Shown here in pieces: positions 1 to 6,201 of a DNA stretch of 7,999 nucleotides. The DNA comes from Candidatus Poseidoniaceae archaeon. Lineage in GTDB: Archaea > Thermoplasmatota > Poseidoniia > Poseidoniales > Poseidoniaceae. Under the pieces are notes generated by a model. It was not told the DNA's origin, ran no database searches, and saw only the letters and a list, made by a program, of their open reading frames with translations. Position numbers and translations under genes: made by a program. Where the stretch lies: positions 1 through 7,999 of the forward strand of contig JAQXFM010000031.1 of assembly GCA_029250305.1 (NCBI GenBank), written 5' to 3'. Position 1 is the first letter of the stretch; every line of letters begins with the position of its first letter.

Positions 1-380
1 GCGTAGTTCCATGTGGTGTTGACGCGCTCAATACGCAGAACAGCATCCACTGACAAATTCCGTACACGATCCATGTCCTCACCAGGTTCAGAGAGTGTTG
101 TGAGGTTCCTCAAATTCTCCAATTCAAACATGATTCCAGCGCCCACGATTGCATCTTCGAGGCTTGGGTCTAATTCGTTTGATTGGACGACAATTGAGAG
201 TTCCAATGCGTCGAGTTCAGCGGCTTCGGATTCCAAGAGGACTGGAAAGAGAATGAACAGCAACGGGAACATCAGCAATGGAATGACGATGATGGCCATG
301 ATGGTCCGCCAATCACGAACAAACTCGATGACTTCCTTCTTAGCAATCGCTCGAACACGAAACATGGCGACTTTACTCAT
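1..380 (-). CDS. natB: NatB-like ABC-2 transporter permease, N-terminal part (cut by window edge)
   Basis: Membrane subunit of an ABC exporter, partnered with the ATPase encoded just upstream. About 126 codons are visible before the left edge. The N-terminus has a cytoplasmic amphipathic stretch (KKEVIEFVRDWRT, residues 14-26) followed by a strongly hydrophobic segment at about residues 27-49, then a soluble and probably extracytoplasmic region. The pattern of Lys-Lys-Glu, then Arg-Asp-x-Arg-Thr, then a membrane helix is typical of NatB-type sodium-efflux permeases. The start at 380 is favoured because GAGGTG lies at 388-393, seven bases upstream, and the gene overlaps the ATPase stop codon by eight bases, which suggests translational coupling. 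Family assignment rests only on the N-terminus; sodium as substrate is inferred. Confidence 0.8.
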   Translation of the reverse strand, partial: MSKVAMFRVRAIAKKEVIEFVRDWRTIMAIIVIPLLMFPLLFILFPVLLESEAAELDALELSIVVQSNELDPSLEDAIVGAGIMFELENLRNLTTLSEPGEDMDRVRNLSVDAVLRIERVNTTWNY

Positions 381-1206
381 CGTTGTCCACCTCGTTCATG
401 GTGACTTGCGGCGGCTTCGGTGTGAAGAAAGAACGCCACCAGCCTGTGAAGCGACCTTCTTTTCCATCTTCTTCGGTACGTGGTCGAGCGGTGTCTTTCG
501 TGAGCGCCACATACGCTTCTTCCAGCGTTGTGCTGTCTGTGGATTCTAGCAACGCCTCTGGAGAACCATCTGCTCGAATTTCCCCGTTGTGCACAATGAC
601 GATTCGATCGCACACCTGCTGTGCTTCAGAGAGTTGGTGGGTTGAGTAAACAATCGTACCCCCTTCGTTTTTCAATTGCTCAACGAGGTGTCTGACGGTC
701 CGTGCGCTCGTGATGTCGAGTCCAGCCGTTGGTTCGTCCAGCAACAAAATTGACGGGCCATGTGCCAATGCACGAAGCAACGCAGTCTTTTGTCGCATGC
801 CGCGACTAAAGCCCTTGGTGTGACGGCCAAGGCTGTCCAACATGTCGAGATGTTCTGCGAATTTGGCGGTTCTCGCCCATGCGTCCTTGTCTGAGATTCC
901 ATGCATTCTCGAATGGTATCGAATGTTTTCCCAAGCAGTGAGCCTCGAATACAATCCAGTTGATTCAGGGACCACTCCGAGTGATTGTCGCATCTTGTCG
1001 ACTGGTTGCCCATCAGGCAACGATACATTCCCGGAAGTGGGAATGTACACGCCTGCCATGAGTCGTAAGAGCGTGGTTTTTCCCGCACCATTGCTACCGA
1101 CAAGACCGACGACCTCGCCTGAGCGTATTTCGAGGTTGATTTGATCAAGGGCCACAAGGTCGCCAAAAGATTTCGATACATTCGAGATCGAGAGCAGGGG
1201 TTCCAT
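373..1206 (-). CDS. natA: NatA-like ABC transporter ATP-binding protein
   Basis: Cytoplasmic ATPase that powers the adjacent NatB-like permease. Counting from the ATG at 1206 (277 residues), the Walker A motif GSNGAGKTT is at 37-45, the Q-loop region is VVPESTGLY (78-86), the signature is the variant FSRGMRQK (133-140) rather than LSGGQ, Walker B with the catalytic Glu is LLLDEP (154-159), the D-loop is AGLD (161-164), and the H-loop His is in STHQ (188-191). The Pro-Glu Q-loop and the SRGM signature are usual in NatA-type exporters. A charged C-terminal tail with a short aromatic patch (TGWWRSFF) extends past the nucleotide-binding domain. GAGGTG at 1214-1219, seven bases upstream, selects the ATG at 1206. 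A GTG at 1221 would add five residues and give a four-base overlap with the upstream gene, so it is possible. Sodium efflux is inferred from family resemblance. Confidence 0.9.
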   Translation of the reverse strand: MEPLLSISNVSKSFGDLVALDQINLEIRSGEVVGLVGSNGAGKTTLLRLMAGVYIPTSGNVSLPDGQPVDKMRQSLGVVPESTGLYSRLTAWENIRYHSRMHGISDKDAWARTAKFAEHLDMLDSLGRHTKGFSRGMRQKTALLRALAHGPSILLLDEPTAGLDITSARTVRHLVEQLKNEGGTIVYSTHQLSEAQQVCDRIVIVHNGEIRADGSPEALLESTDSTTLEEAYVALTKDTARPRTEEDGKEGRFTGWWRSFFTPKPPQVTMNEVDNDE

Positions 1207-1213
1207 TAGCGCA

Positions 1214-1219
1214 CACCTC
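1214..1219 (-). promoter_or_regulatory. Shine-Dalgarno site of the ABC ATPase, overlapping an upstream stop codon
   Basis: GAGGTG on the minus strand, with seven bases to the ATG at 1206. It shares bases with the TGA (1218-1220) that ends the 101-residue gene, giving the fused string TGAGGTG. This supports starting the ATPase at 1206 and suggests coupled translation. Confidence 0.7.
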
Positions 1220-1523
1220 ACGAGGCTCGGCCAGATTCAACTGCTGAGTTCAAACCTGGATGTTTTTCTTCGATTCTGCACGCCCGGGCAAGTTGTTGTT
1301 TGAGTTGCCCGAATATTTCCCTTTGTGGCACGCCCATTTCGACCAAGTTGCCGATCATGTTGAAGGCGCCTTGGATTGCACCTGCATCAAGATACGCATC
1401 GTTCGAGATTTCGCCTGTGGAACGCAAGACTTCCAATCGACTTGCGATGAACTCAGCCTCTAATCTGACACGCGGCCCATCCACATGAGGAAGGGCGATG
1501 AGTGTATCAACACAGGTTCGCAT
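1218..1523 (-). CDS. Unrecognised small soluble helical protein (101 aa)
   Basis: I do not recognise this protein. It has no signal peptide, membrane segment, cysteine cluster or known catalytic motif. The sequence looks mainly alpha-helical, with a mixed-charge first half and a stretch around residues 60-85 (IGNLVEMGVPQREIFGQLKQ) that alternates hydrophobic and polar residues like a packing helix. The ATG at 1523 is chosen because AAGGTGA (1529-1535) lies five bases upstream; a GTG at 1532 would add three residues but falls inside that site. It sits 59 bases after the epimerase and its stop overlaps the SD of the ABC ATPase, so it is probably co-transcribed with both. Whether it belongs with methylmalonyl-CoA metabolism or with the transporter cannot be told. 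The length, SD site and operon position argue that it is real. Confidence 0.7.
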   Translation of the reverse strand: MRTCVDTLIALPHVDGPRVRLEAEFIASRLEVLRSTGEISNDAYLDAGAIQGAFNMIGNLVEMGVPQREIFGQLKQQLARACRIEEKHPGLNSAVESGRAS

Positions 1524-1528
1524 GGTAA

Positions 1529-1542
1529 TCACCTTGTCAAGG
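1529..1542 (-). promoter_or_regulatory. SD site of the 101-residue gene within a small perfect inverted repeat
   Basis: AAGGTGA at 1529-1535 precedes the ATG at 1523 by five bases. Its first bases form one arm of the perfect palindrome CCTTG-A-CAAGG (1532-1542). A one-base loop is too tight for a stable 5-bp hairpin, so this may be chance or a weak protein or RNA element. It lies in the 59-base gap (1524-1582) after the epimerase, the longest gap in the leftward cluster. Confidence 0.45.
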
Positions 1543-1582
1543 ACGACTATGAGGGTTCCCCTTTCAGGCTATGCGAATGGGC

Positions 1583-2020
1583 TCAGTGGTTCGATTCCGT
1601 CAATTCAACAAGAACGCCACCAGTTGATTTGGGGTGGACGAACGCGATGCGCTTTCCACCGGCACCGAGTCGTGGCGTTTCATCAATCATGACAATTCCG
1701 TTTGCCATTAAGTGACCAATCAGTCCTTGCAAATCGCTAACTCGAAAGCAAACCTGTTGAACACCCGGACCTCGCTTGTTGAGAAATTTCCCAATCGGCG
1801 TGTTTGGTCCAGTTGGTTCCAATAATTCGATCATTGGTGGATGGTCATGTTCTCCTTGGATTGGTGATGTGGAGAAAAACCGAGTTGTGACACCTTGATC
1901 TTCCACCGTTTCATCATTGGCTGCCATTTCCAAGCCAATCAAGTTCCAGAATAGACTCGCTTCGTCGAGGTTGTTCGTTGCGATTCCTATGTGGTCGATA
2001 TGTATTGGCCCGAAACTCAT
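1583..2020 (-). CDS. mce: Methylmalonyl-CoA epimerase
   Basis: VOC-fold metalloenzyme that interconverts (S)- and (R)-methylmalonyl-CoA, supplying the R isomer used by the mutase encoded next door. The length, 145 residues, is normal. Two VOC half-repeats are visible: IDHIGIATNNLDEA at 8-21 and VQQVCFRVSDL at 87-97. Family hallmarks include IELLEP (64-69), FLNKRGPG (79-86), GGKRIAFVHPKSTGGVLVELTE near the C-terminus (quoted in part of that run) and a terminal-strand Glu139. Likely metal ligands are His10, Glu65 and Glu139. The fourth position, usually the second His of a His-His pair (His91 in the Propionibacterium shermanii enzyme), is Gln89 here. GAGGTGA (2025-2031) overlaps the mutase stop and supports the start; only nine bases separate the genes. 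The adjacency to the mutase makes the epimerase call secure despite the substitution. Confidence 0.92.
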   Translation of the reverse strand: MSFGPIHIDHIGIATNNLDEASLFWNLIGLEMAANDETVEDQGVTTRFFSTSPIQGEHDHPPMIELLEPTGPNTPIGKFLNKRGPGVQQVCFRVSDLQGLIGHLMANGIVMIDETPRLGAGGKRIAFVHPKSTGGVLVELTESNH

Positions 2021-2024
2021 GCTC

Positions 2025-2031
2025 TCACCTC
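2025..2031 (-). promoter_or_regulatory. Shine-Dalgarno site of mce, overlapping the mutase stop codon
   Basis: GAGGTGA on the minus strand, four bases before the ATG at 2020. It begins inside the mutase TGA (2030-2032), so the two genes are likely translationally coupled. Confidence 0.7.
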
Positions 2032-3631
2032 AGAAACCACTTGGTGCCATCCACGTGCCAAAGACATCCTTCAATGCCTGCATAATTTCGCCAAGAGTGC
2101 AGCCGGCCTTCACAGCATCAAGCACATGAGGGAACAGATTGTCTTCACTCTCTGCTACTCGCTTAATCGTTTTCAAGATTGTAGCACACGCTTCGCTGTC
2201 TCGGTTTTGGCGGAGGTATTCCAGTTTTCTACACTGAGATTCCCCAACGGTTGGATCAAGTTTCAGAACTTCAGGTTTCGAATCTTCATCCATGACACCA
2301 TGGTTCACGCCGACAATTTTCCGCTTGCCGCTTTCAACATCGTTGAGATGTGAATAGGCGGCGTTGTGAATTTCACGTTGTTGCCAACCTTGTTCAATTG
2401 CTTTCATGGCTCCACCCAATGCCTCAATCGCCTGAATTTGTTCAAGGGCATCATCGTGAATTCTCTTGGTGAGTTGTTCCACATGGAACGAGCCGCCCAA
2501 TGGATCCACCACATCGGCAGCACCGCTTTCCTCCGCGATAATTTGCTGAGTTCTAAGCGCCACTGTTGCCGATTTTTCTGTTGGAAGACCAAGTGCTTCG
2601 TCGTATGAATTCGTGTGCAAACTTTGAGTGCCACCGCAGACAGCCGCCAACGCCTGAATCGTCACCCGTGCTACGTTGTTGAGAGGCTGTTGTGCAGTTA
2701 AACTGACGCCTGCCACCTGTGTATGGAACCGGAGCATAGCAGATTTAGGATTGCCAGGTTGATATCGTTCATTGATTAACTCATACCAAAGCTGCCGTGC
2801 TGCTCGGAACTTCGATGCCTCTTCGAAGAAGTCATTGTGGCAATTGAAGAAGAACGACAATCGTGGGCCAAAGGTGTCAATGTCAAGGCCTGATTGAATG
2901 GCAGCGTCGACATATTCTAGTGCATTTGCGAGGGTAAATGCAACTTCTTGGACTGCTGTTGACCCTGCTTCACGAATGTGGTAACCTGAGATTGAAATCG
3001 TGTTCCATCTGGGGACCTGTGCCGCACAGTATTCGAAGATGTCAGTGATCAGCCGCATGCTCTGCTGTGGTGGGAAAATATAGGTGCCACGGGCAATGTA
3101 TTCCTTGAGAATGTCATTTTGGATTGTTCCAAGGACCTGGTCGGAACGAATGCCTTGTTCTTCTGCGACGGCGATGTACATGGCGAGCAGCACCATCGCT
3201 GGCGCATTGATTGTCATTGAGGTGCTTACTTTGTCGAGTGGGATTCCATTCAGCAACTCACGCATGTCGTCAAGTTGCGATATTGAAACTCCAACCTTGC
3301 CAACTTCTCCATATGACATCTCATCATCTGCATCCAGACCTAGTTGGGTCGGCAGGTCGAAGGCCACTGAAAGTCCCTTCTGTCCACGTTCGAGAAGGAG
3401 TTTGAACCGTTCATTGGTTGCTGAAGCGCTGGAAAATCCAGCATATTGTCGCATGGTCCACAGGCGAGACCGGTACATCGTCGAATGAATGCCGCGCGTG
3501 TACGGAGGCGATCCGGCATGACCAATGGAACGGAGATCGACACCGGATTCTGCTGCGGATTCCGGGGTGCTCTCCAAAGGTAAATCGAGACCACTCAGTG
3601 TGTTCCACTCGTCCTTACGCAGAGTGACCAT
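2030..3631 (-). CDS. mcmA1: Methylmalonyl-CoA mutase, catalytic (alpha/large) subunit
   Basis: Adenosylcobalamin-dependent isomerase subunit that converts (R)-methylmalonyl-CoA to succinyl-CoA. It is 533 residues long and is the TIM-barrel domain only; there is no C-terminal DxHxxG cobalamin-binding domain, so a separate small subunit must be encoded elsewhere, as in other archaea. The signature YTRGIHSTMYRSRLWTMRQY is at 44-63. Residues aligned by spacing with the Propionibacterium enzyme are Tyr63 (Tyr89), Gln171 (Gln197), Arg181 (Arg207) and His218 (His244), all conserved. The Tyr/Arg pair indicates methylmalonyl-CoA rather than isobutyryl- or 2-hydroxyisobutyryl-CoA as substrate. The ATG at 3631 is the only plausible start. 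Its upstream sequence (GGACAGGGT) is a poor SD, unlike its neighbours. It lies 41 bases after the FKBP gene and nine bases before mce. Confidence 0.96.
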   Translation of the reverse strand: MVTLRKDEWNTLSGLDLPLESTPESAAESGVDLRSIGHAGSPPYTRGIHSTMYRSRLWTMRQYAGFSSASATNERFKLLLERGQKGLSVAFDLPTQLGLDADDEMSYGEVGKVGVSISQLDDMRELLNGIPLDKVSTSMTINAPAMVLLAMYIAVAEEQGIRSDQVLGTIQNDILKEYIARGTYIFPPQQSMRLITDIFEYCAAQVPRWNTISISGYHIREAGSTAVQEVAFTLANALEYVDAAIQSGLDIDTFGPRLSFFFNCHNDFFEEASKFRAARQLWYELINERYQPGNPKSAMLRFHTQVAGVSLTAQQPLNNVARVTIQALAAVCGGTQSLHTNSYDEALGLPTEKSATVALRTQQIIAEESGAADVVDPLGGSFHVEQLTKRIHDDALEQIQAIEALGGAMKAIEQGWQQREIHNAAYSHLNDVESGKRKIVGVNHGVMDEDSKPEVLKLDPTVGESQCRKLEYLRQNRDSEACATILKTIKRVAESEDNLFPHVLDAVKAGCTLGEIMQALKDVFGTWMAPSGF

Positions 3632-3672
3632 ACCCTGTCCAAGAGGAGGGACTTCATCAACACTCGCTTCGA

Positions 3673-4176
3673 TCAGTGGTGGTGACCATCTGGTCCGTGA
3701 ACGTGGCCGTGCGCCAGCTCTTCCTCAGATGCCGCTCGTAGTTCCACAATTTCCACTGAGAATGTCAAGGACTGACCAGCAAGTGCATGGTTGAAGTCTG
3801 CAGTGACGGTATCGTCGGTCAAACTTGTGATTGTAAATGGAGAGGGGCCATGTGGCATTTGTGCAACGAGCTGCATTCCTGTTTCGAGGGTTGCTTCTTG
3901 TTCAAGTTGTGCGAATTGCTCACGAGGAATTTCCATCACTGCATCATTATCTCGGTCGCCGTATGCTCGGTCTGATGATAAGGTGAATTCTCTGGTTTCG
4001 CCGATCTTGGCTCCCATGATTTCTTCTTCAAAACCTGGAATCATTTGCTTGTGACCAACCAAGAACGTCAATGGCTCGCGTCCTTCGCTGCTGTCAAAAA
4101 CTTCGCCGTTTTCAGGCAATGTTCCTTTGTAATGTACGCTTGCTACCATGTTGTTGCTGACTGTATTTTCTGTCAT
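3673..4176 (-). CDS. slyD: SlyD-like FKBP-type peptidyl-prolyl isomerase with His-rich tail
   Basis: Cytoplasmic peptidyl-prolyl cis-trans isomerase and chaperone of the short archaeal FKBP/SlyD group (167 residues). The FKBP half shows VHYKGTLPENGEVFDSS (14-30), the active-site-like FLVGHKQMIPGFEEEIMG around 38-55, GETREF and the RAYGDRD loop. An inserted insert-in-flap chaperone domain follows (roughly 75-130, beginning at MEIPREQF). The chain then returns to the FKBP fold at DFNHALAGQSLTFSVEIVEL, a very typical SlyD stretch. The tail AHGHVHGPDGHHH contains six histidines and probably binds Ni, Co or Zn, as the SlyD tail of Escherichia coli does. There is no signal peptide. AAGGTGA (4181-4187) lies four bases upstream and includes the previous gene's stop codon. 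It sits between an unrecognised basic protein and the cobalamin-dependent mutase. Confidence 0.93.
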   Translation of the reverse strand: MTENTVSNNMVASVHYKGTLPENGEVFDSSEGREPLTFLVGHKQMIPGFEEEIMGAKIGETREFTLSSDRAYGDRDNDAVMEIPREQFAQLEQEATLETGMQLVAQMPHGPSPFTITSLTDDTVTADFNHALAGQSLTFSVEIVELRAASEEELAHGHVHGPDGHHH

Positions 4177-4180
4177 AGTC

Positions 4181-4187
4181 TCACCTT
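4181..4187 (-). promoter_or_regulatory. Shine-Dalgarno site of slyD, containing the upstream stop codon
   Basis: AAGGTGA on the minus strand, four bases before the ATG at 4176. Its last three bases are the TGA ending the upstream gene, which supports co-transcription and coupled translation. Confidence 0.65.
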
Positions 4188-5146
4188 CGTGTTGTCATTT
4201 TATTGACCAAATCCCGGAGTTTTTGGGCAATGTTTTCTGGGAGAATCTCTTCGAGAACCTTCTGATCGATGAATTCAATCGATTCCACCACACCGATGCG
4301 TTCTCCCTTGGCCCATATTTGGCCAAGTACATTGGAACGGTGTTCTTCCGGAATGGAGGGGTTGTCAAGGAGATCTCGTGCAGCGTACTTGTATTCAAGG
4401 TACTTCTGCCTGTTGAGTTTCTTCTCTTGCTTTTGTCGTCCGCCGCCTTTCTTATCGTGGCGTCGTCGTTTTCTTCGGTGTTCTGACTTGGCCTTCGCAA
4501 CCGTTGCTTGAACGGTTTTGAACACGTCTTTGGATTGAACCGTTGGTGCTGCAGGGGTTGCTTCTTCAGAAGCAGCTTGTGGAACTGCGGCTGGGGCAGC
4601 GATCATCGCTGGTGCCTCAATAGTTGTCGTTTCGGCAGCAACAGGTTCTGCGACGGCTTCGACTGCTTGCTTTGCTTTGGATTTTGCATTTTGTCGTGAA
4701 ATCTCAGACTTTCTGCGGAGTTCAGCCAATCGATCCTCATTGGAAACTTGTGGCTTAGGGGGTGCCGCCTTAGCAACTGAGTTTGTGATGGTGGGGGATA
4801 GTTTTGGTTGTGCCACAGCCGGCGCTGAGGTGGATTTTCCAGCAGGTCCGCCCTGGTTCTTCATCCGCTCCATTGCCTCTTTCTGCTTCTTCGCCAACTC
4901 AGTCATTCCTGTGTTGGCCTGGGGTTGGTTTGGAGCAGGGCGTGGTGGAGCAGCGCGTCGTTCGACGCTTTTCCGTTCAGTTTGGCGCTTATTGCGTTGA
5001 GCGGAAGCATTTGGAGCGAACGGATTGAAGGGTTCGTCCCTCTTTTTTCTCCCGCTCCGGTCGCTAATGTGTAAGGCCCCCAACCCAATGCCGCTTGTGA
5101 CCGTATAAAAACAATGAGTGTGATGATGGATCCTCAAACGGTCCAT
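4181..5146 (-). CDS. Unrecognised basic, low-complexity protein with a conserved-looking C-terminal domain
   Basis: I do not recognise this protein (up to 321 residues). From about residue 32 it has a basic region (SGRKKRDEPFNPFAPNAS) and a proline/alanine/glutamine-rich disordered stretch. A charged helical stretch with coiled-coil potential follows at about 80-95 (MTELAKKQKEAMERMKNQGG) and another at about 138-165. Next is an Ala/Pro/Glu/Thr linker, a strongly basic patch with HRRKRRRHDKKGGG at about 225-240, and a C-terminal region of about 80 residues that looks folded (KYLEYKYAARDLLDNPSIPE, then VVESIEFIDQKVLEEILP). The basic patch suggests nucleic-acid or ribosome binding, an inference only. 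The start is uncertain: the ATG at 5146 overlaps Kae1 by 13 bases, lacks an SD and gives an odd His-rich N-terminus; a TATA-like box lies inside that stretch, and the in-frame TTG at 5083 is an alternative. The C-terminal part is secure. It is four bases from slyD. Confidence 0.7.
   Translation of the reverse strand: MDRLRIHHHTHCFYTVTSGIGLGALHISDRSGRKKRDEPFNPFAPNASAQRNKRQTERKSVERRAAPPRPAPNQPQANTGMTELAKKQKEAMERMKNQGGPAGKSTSAPAVAQPKLSPTITNSVAKAAPPKPQVSNEDRLAELRRKSEISRQNAKSKAKQAVEAVAEPVAAETTTIEAPAMIAAPAAVPQAASEEATPAAPTVQSKDVFKTVQATVAKAKSEHRRKRRRHDKKGGGRQKQEKKLNRQKYLEYKYAARDLLDNPSIPEEHRSNVLGQIWAKGERIGVVESIEFIDQKVLEEILPENIAQKLRDLVNKMTTRR
5104..5111 (-). promoter_or_regulatory. Possible TATA box (TTTTTATA) inside the 5' end of the 321-residue reading frame
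   Basis: TTTTTATA reads on the minus strand at 5111-5104, just past the Kae1 stop at 5134. A start site about 25 bases downstream would fall near 5080, beside the in-frame TTG at 5083. It could give the downstream genes a promoter independent of Kae1. This is pattern-based only. Confidence 0.35.
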
Positions 5147-6150
5147 GTGACGGGTGTTTGGTCGGTTCGGAGGTATTGATCCACTGCACTTTCCTCAAAG
5201 GAAGTGACCCTGCCATGATTGAGTTCGATATGACCCAGTAAAGCAATCATTGACCCATTATCGATGCAGTACATCCGAGGGGGAGCATGTGATGTGGCCT
5301 CTCGTTCACCAGCCATAAGGGTGCACATCTCTCTCAAACGGGTGTTGCAAGCCACGCCACCGCCAAGGAGGAGTTCGGATTTTCCGGTGTGGGCGAGGGC
5401 TCGTTCAGCGATTTCGACACACGCTGCGAACGCGTGTTCTTGAAGCGACCAACAAACTGCACCTAATTCTGCTCCATTGTCCAAGAGACGCTGGGCGGCT
5501 GTCATGACACCTGAGAAGGCAAGATCCATGCCGCGAACGGCGAAGGGCAACTCTAATCCATCGAGGCTAGCGCCCGGATTGTTACCGAGCCATTCTGCTG
5601 CTTTCTTCTCAATCACTGGACCTCCCGGGAAGGGGATACCTTGTACCCGCGCAAATTTGTCCAACATGTTTCCAATACCGATGTCGAGTGTTTCCCCAAG
5701 CACACGGTACCGACCATCGAGGTGTGCAATGACCTGAGTATTACCGCCTGATACATAGAGAAGAATAGGGTCGTGGCAACCGCATTGTTGTCGCCCGATT
5801 TCGATGTGAGCCACACAATGATTGACGCCAATTAATGGGACATCCAATCGGCTTGAGATACCTCGCGCAATGGCCGCACCAACACGAAGACATGGTCCGA
5901 GCCCTGGTCCTTGTGAATATGCGACAGCAGAAATGTTTGCAGATGTGAGTTGGTTTGCCTCAAGCAAGGACGAAAACAAACGTGCAGCTGCATCCTTGTG
6001 GTGATCTGCTGCTTCACGCGGGTGAATACCACCTTCATCCGGACGCACGGTCGCAGAACTTGCTGCCACTGGGGTGCCATTTCCATCAACCAGACCAAAC
6101 GATAGCGTATGGGCGGTAGATTCGATCCCCACTGTCCAACCGTTTGGCAT
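5134..6150 (-). CDS. kae1: tRNA N6-adenosine threonylcarbamoyltransferase Kae1
   Basis: Catalytic subunit of the archaeal KEOPS complex; it transfers threonylcarbamoyl from TC-AMP to A37 of ANN-decoding tRNAs to make t6A. From the ATG at 6150 it is 338 residues, close to the family norm. Motifs are VGIESTAHT (7-15), GGIHPREAADHH (40-51), SQGPGLGPCLRVG (79-91), the metal-ligand pair in NHCVAHIEIG (His111 and His115), YVSGGNTQV (132-140), GETLDIGIGNMLDKFAR, LGGGVACNTRLREM, and IDNGSMIA with the third ligand Asp297. A small CGCH insertion follows the metal motif where family members usually have a short polar loop. The open frame runs upstream to 6351, but those 67 residues resemble no Kae1 sequence and would cover the start of the divergent hutI, so they are excluded. 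No SD or clear TATA box precedes the start. No Bud32 kinase is fused or adjacent. Confidence 0.96.
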   Translation of the reverse strand: MPNGWTVGIESTAHTLSFGLVDGNGTPVAASSATVRPDEGGIHPREAADHHKDAAARLFSSLLEANQLTSANISAVAYSQGPGLGPCLRVGAAIARGISSRLDVPLIGVNHCVAHIEIGRQQCGCHDPILLYVSGGNTQVIAHLDGRYRVLGETLDIGIGNMLDKFARVQGIPFPGGPVIEKKAAEWLGNNPGASLDGLELPFAVRGMDLAFSGVMTAAQRLLDNGAELGAVCWSLQEHAFAACVEIAERALAHTGKSELLLGGGVACNTRLREMCTLMAGEREATSHAPPRMYCIDNGSMIALLGHIELNHGRVTSFEESAVDQYLRTDQTPVTWTV

Positions 6151-6201
6151 GTTCTGCCCACAGAGCCATTGTTCTTCAACCCTCAGCCACTCCGACACAC
6201 C
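6151..6201. promoter_or_regulatory. Shared divergent promoter region of kae1 and hutI
   Basis: This 51-base spacer separates the leftward kae1 start (6150) from the rightward hutI start (6202), so both promoters must lie in it or inside the opposite gene. Neither start has an SD, which fits leaderless transcripts. I see no good TATA box at the expected distance in either direction. Confidence 0.45.

Noticed and set aside
13..549. A 178-codon open frame on the plus strand
   Set aside because: It lies opposite the NatB permease and the end of the ATPase, is Ser/Arg/Met-rich with no family resemblance, and looks like an antisense shadow of genes with clear motifs.
672..1181. A 169-codon open frame on the minus strand
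   Set aside because: It is an out-of-frame reading of the ABC ATPase gene, whose own frame contains all the ATPase motifs.
3625..3684. The octamer ATGGTCAC occurring at both the end of slyD and the start of the mutase gene
   Set aside because: Only eight bases match, both copies are explained by coding sequence, and no longer repeat surrounds them.
4903..5088. A 61-codon frame starting with TTG on the minus strand near the doubtful start of the 321-residue gene
   Set aside because: I considered a frameshift joining it to the downstream frame, but its composition does not continue the basic protein and the 321-residue frame is unbroken, so no frameshift is needed.
6109..6201. An upstream start for hutI giving 31 more residues
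   Set aside because: It would overlap the kae1 start, and the family-like N-terminus begins at the ATG at 6202.
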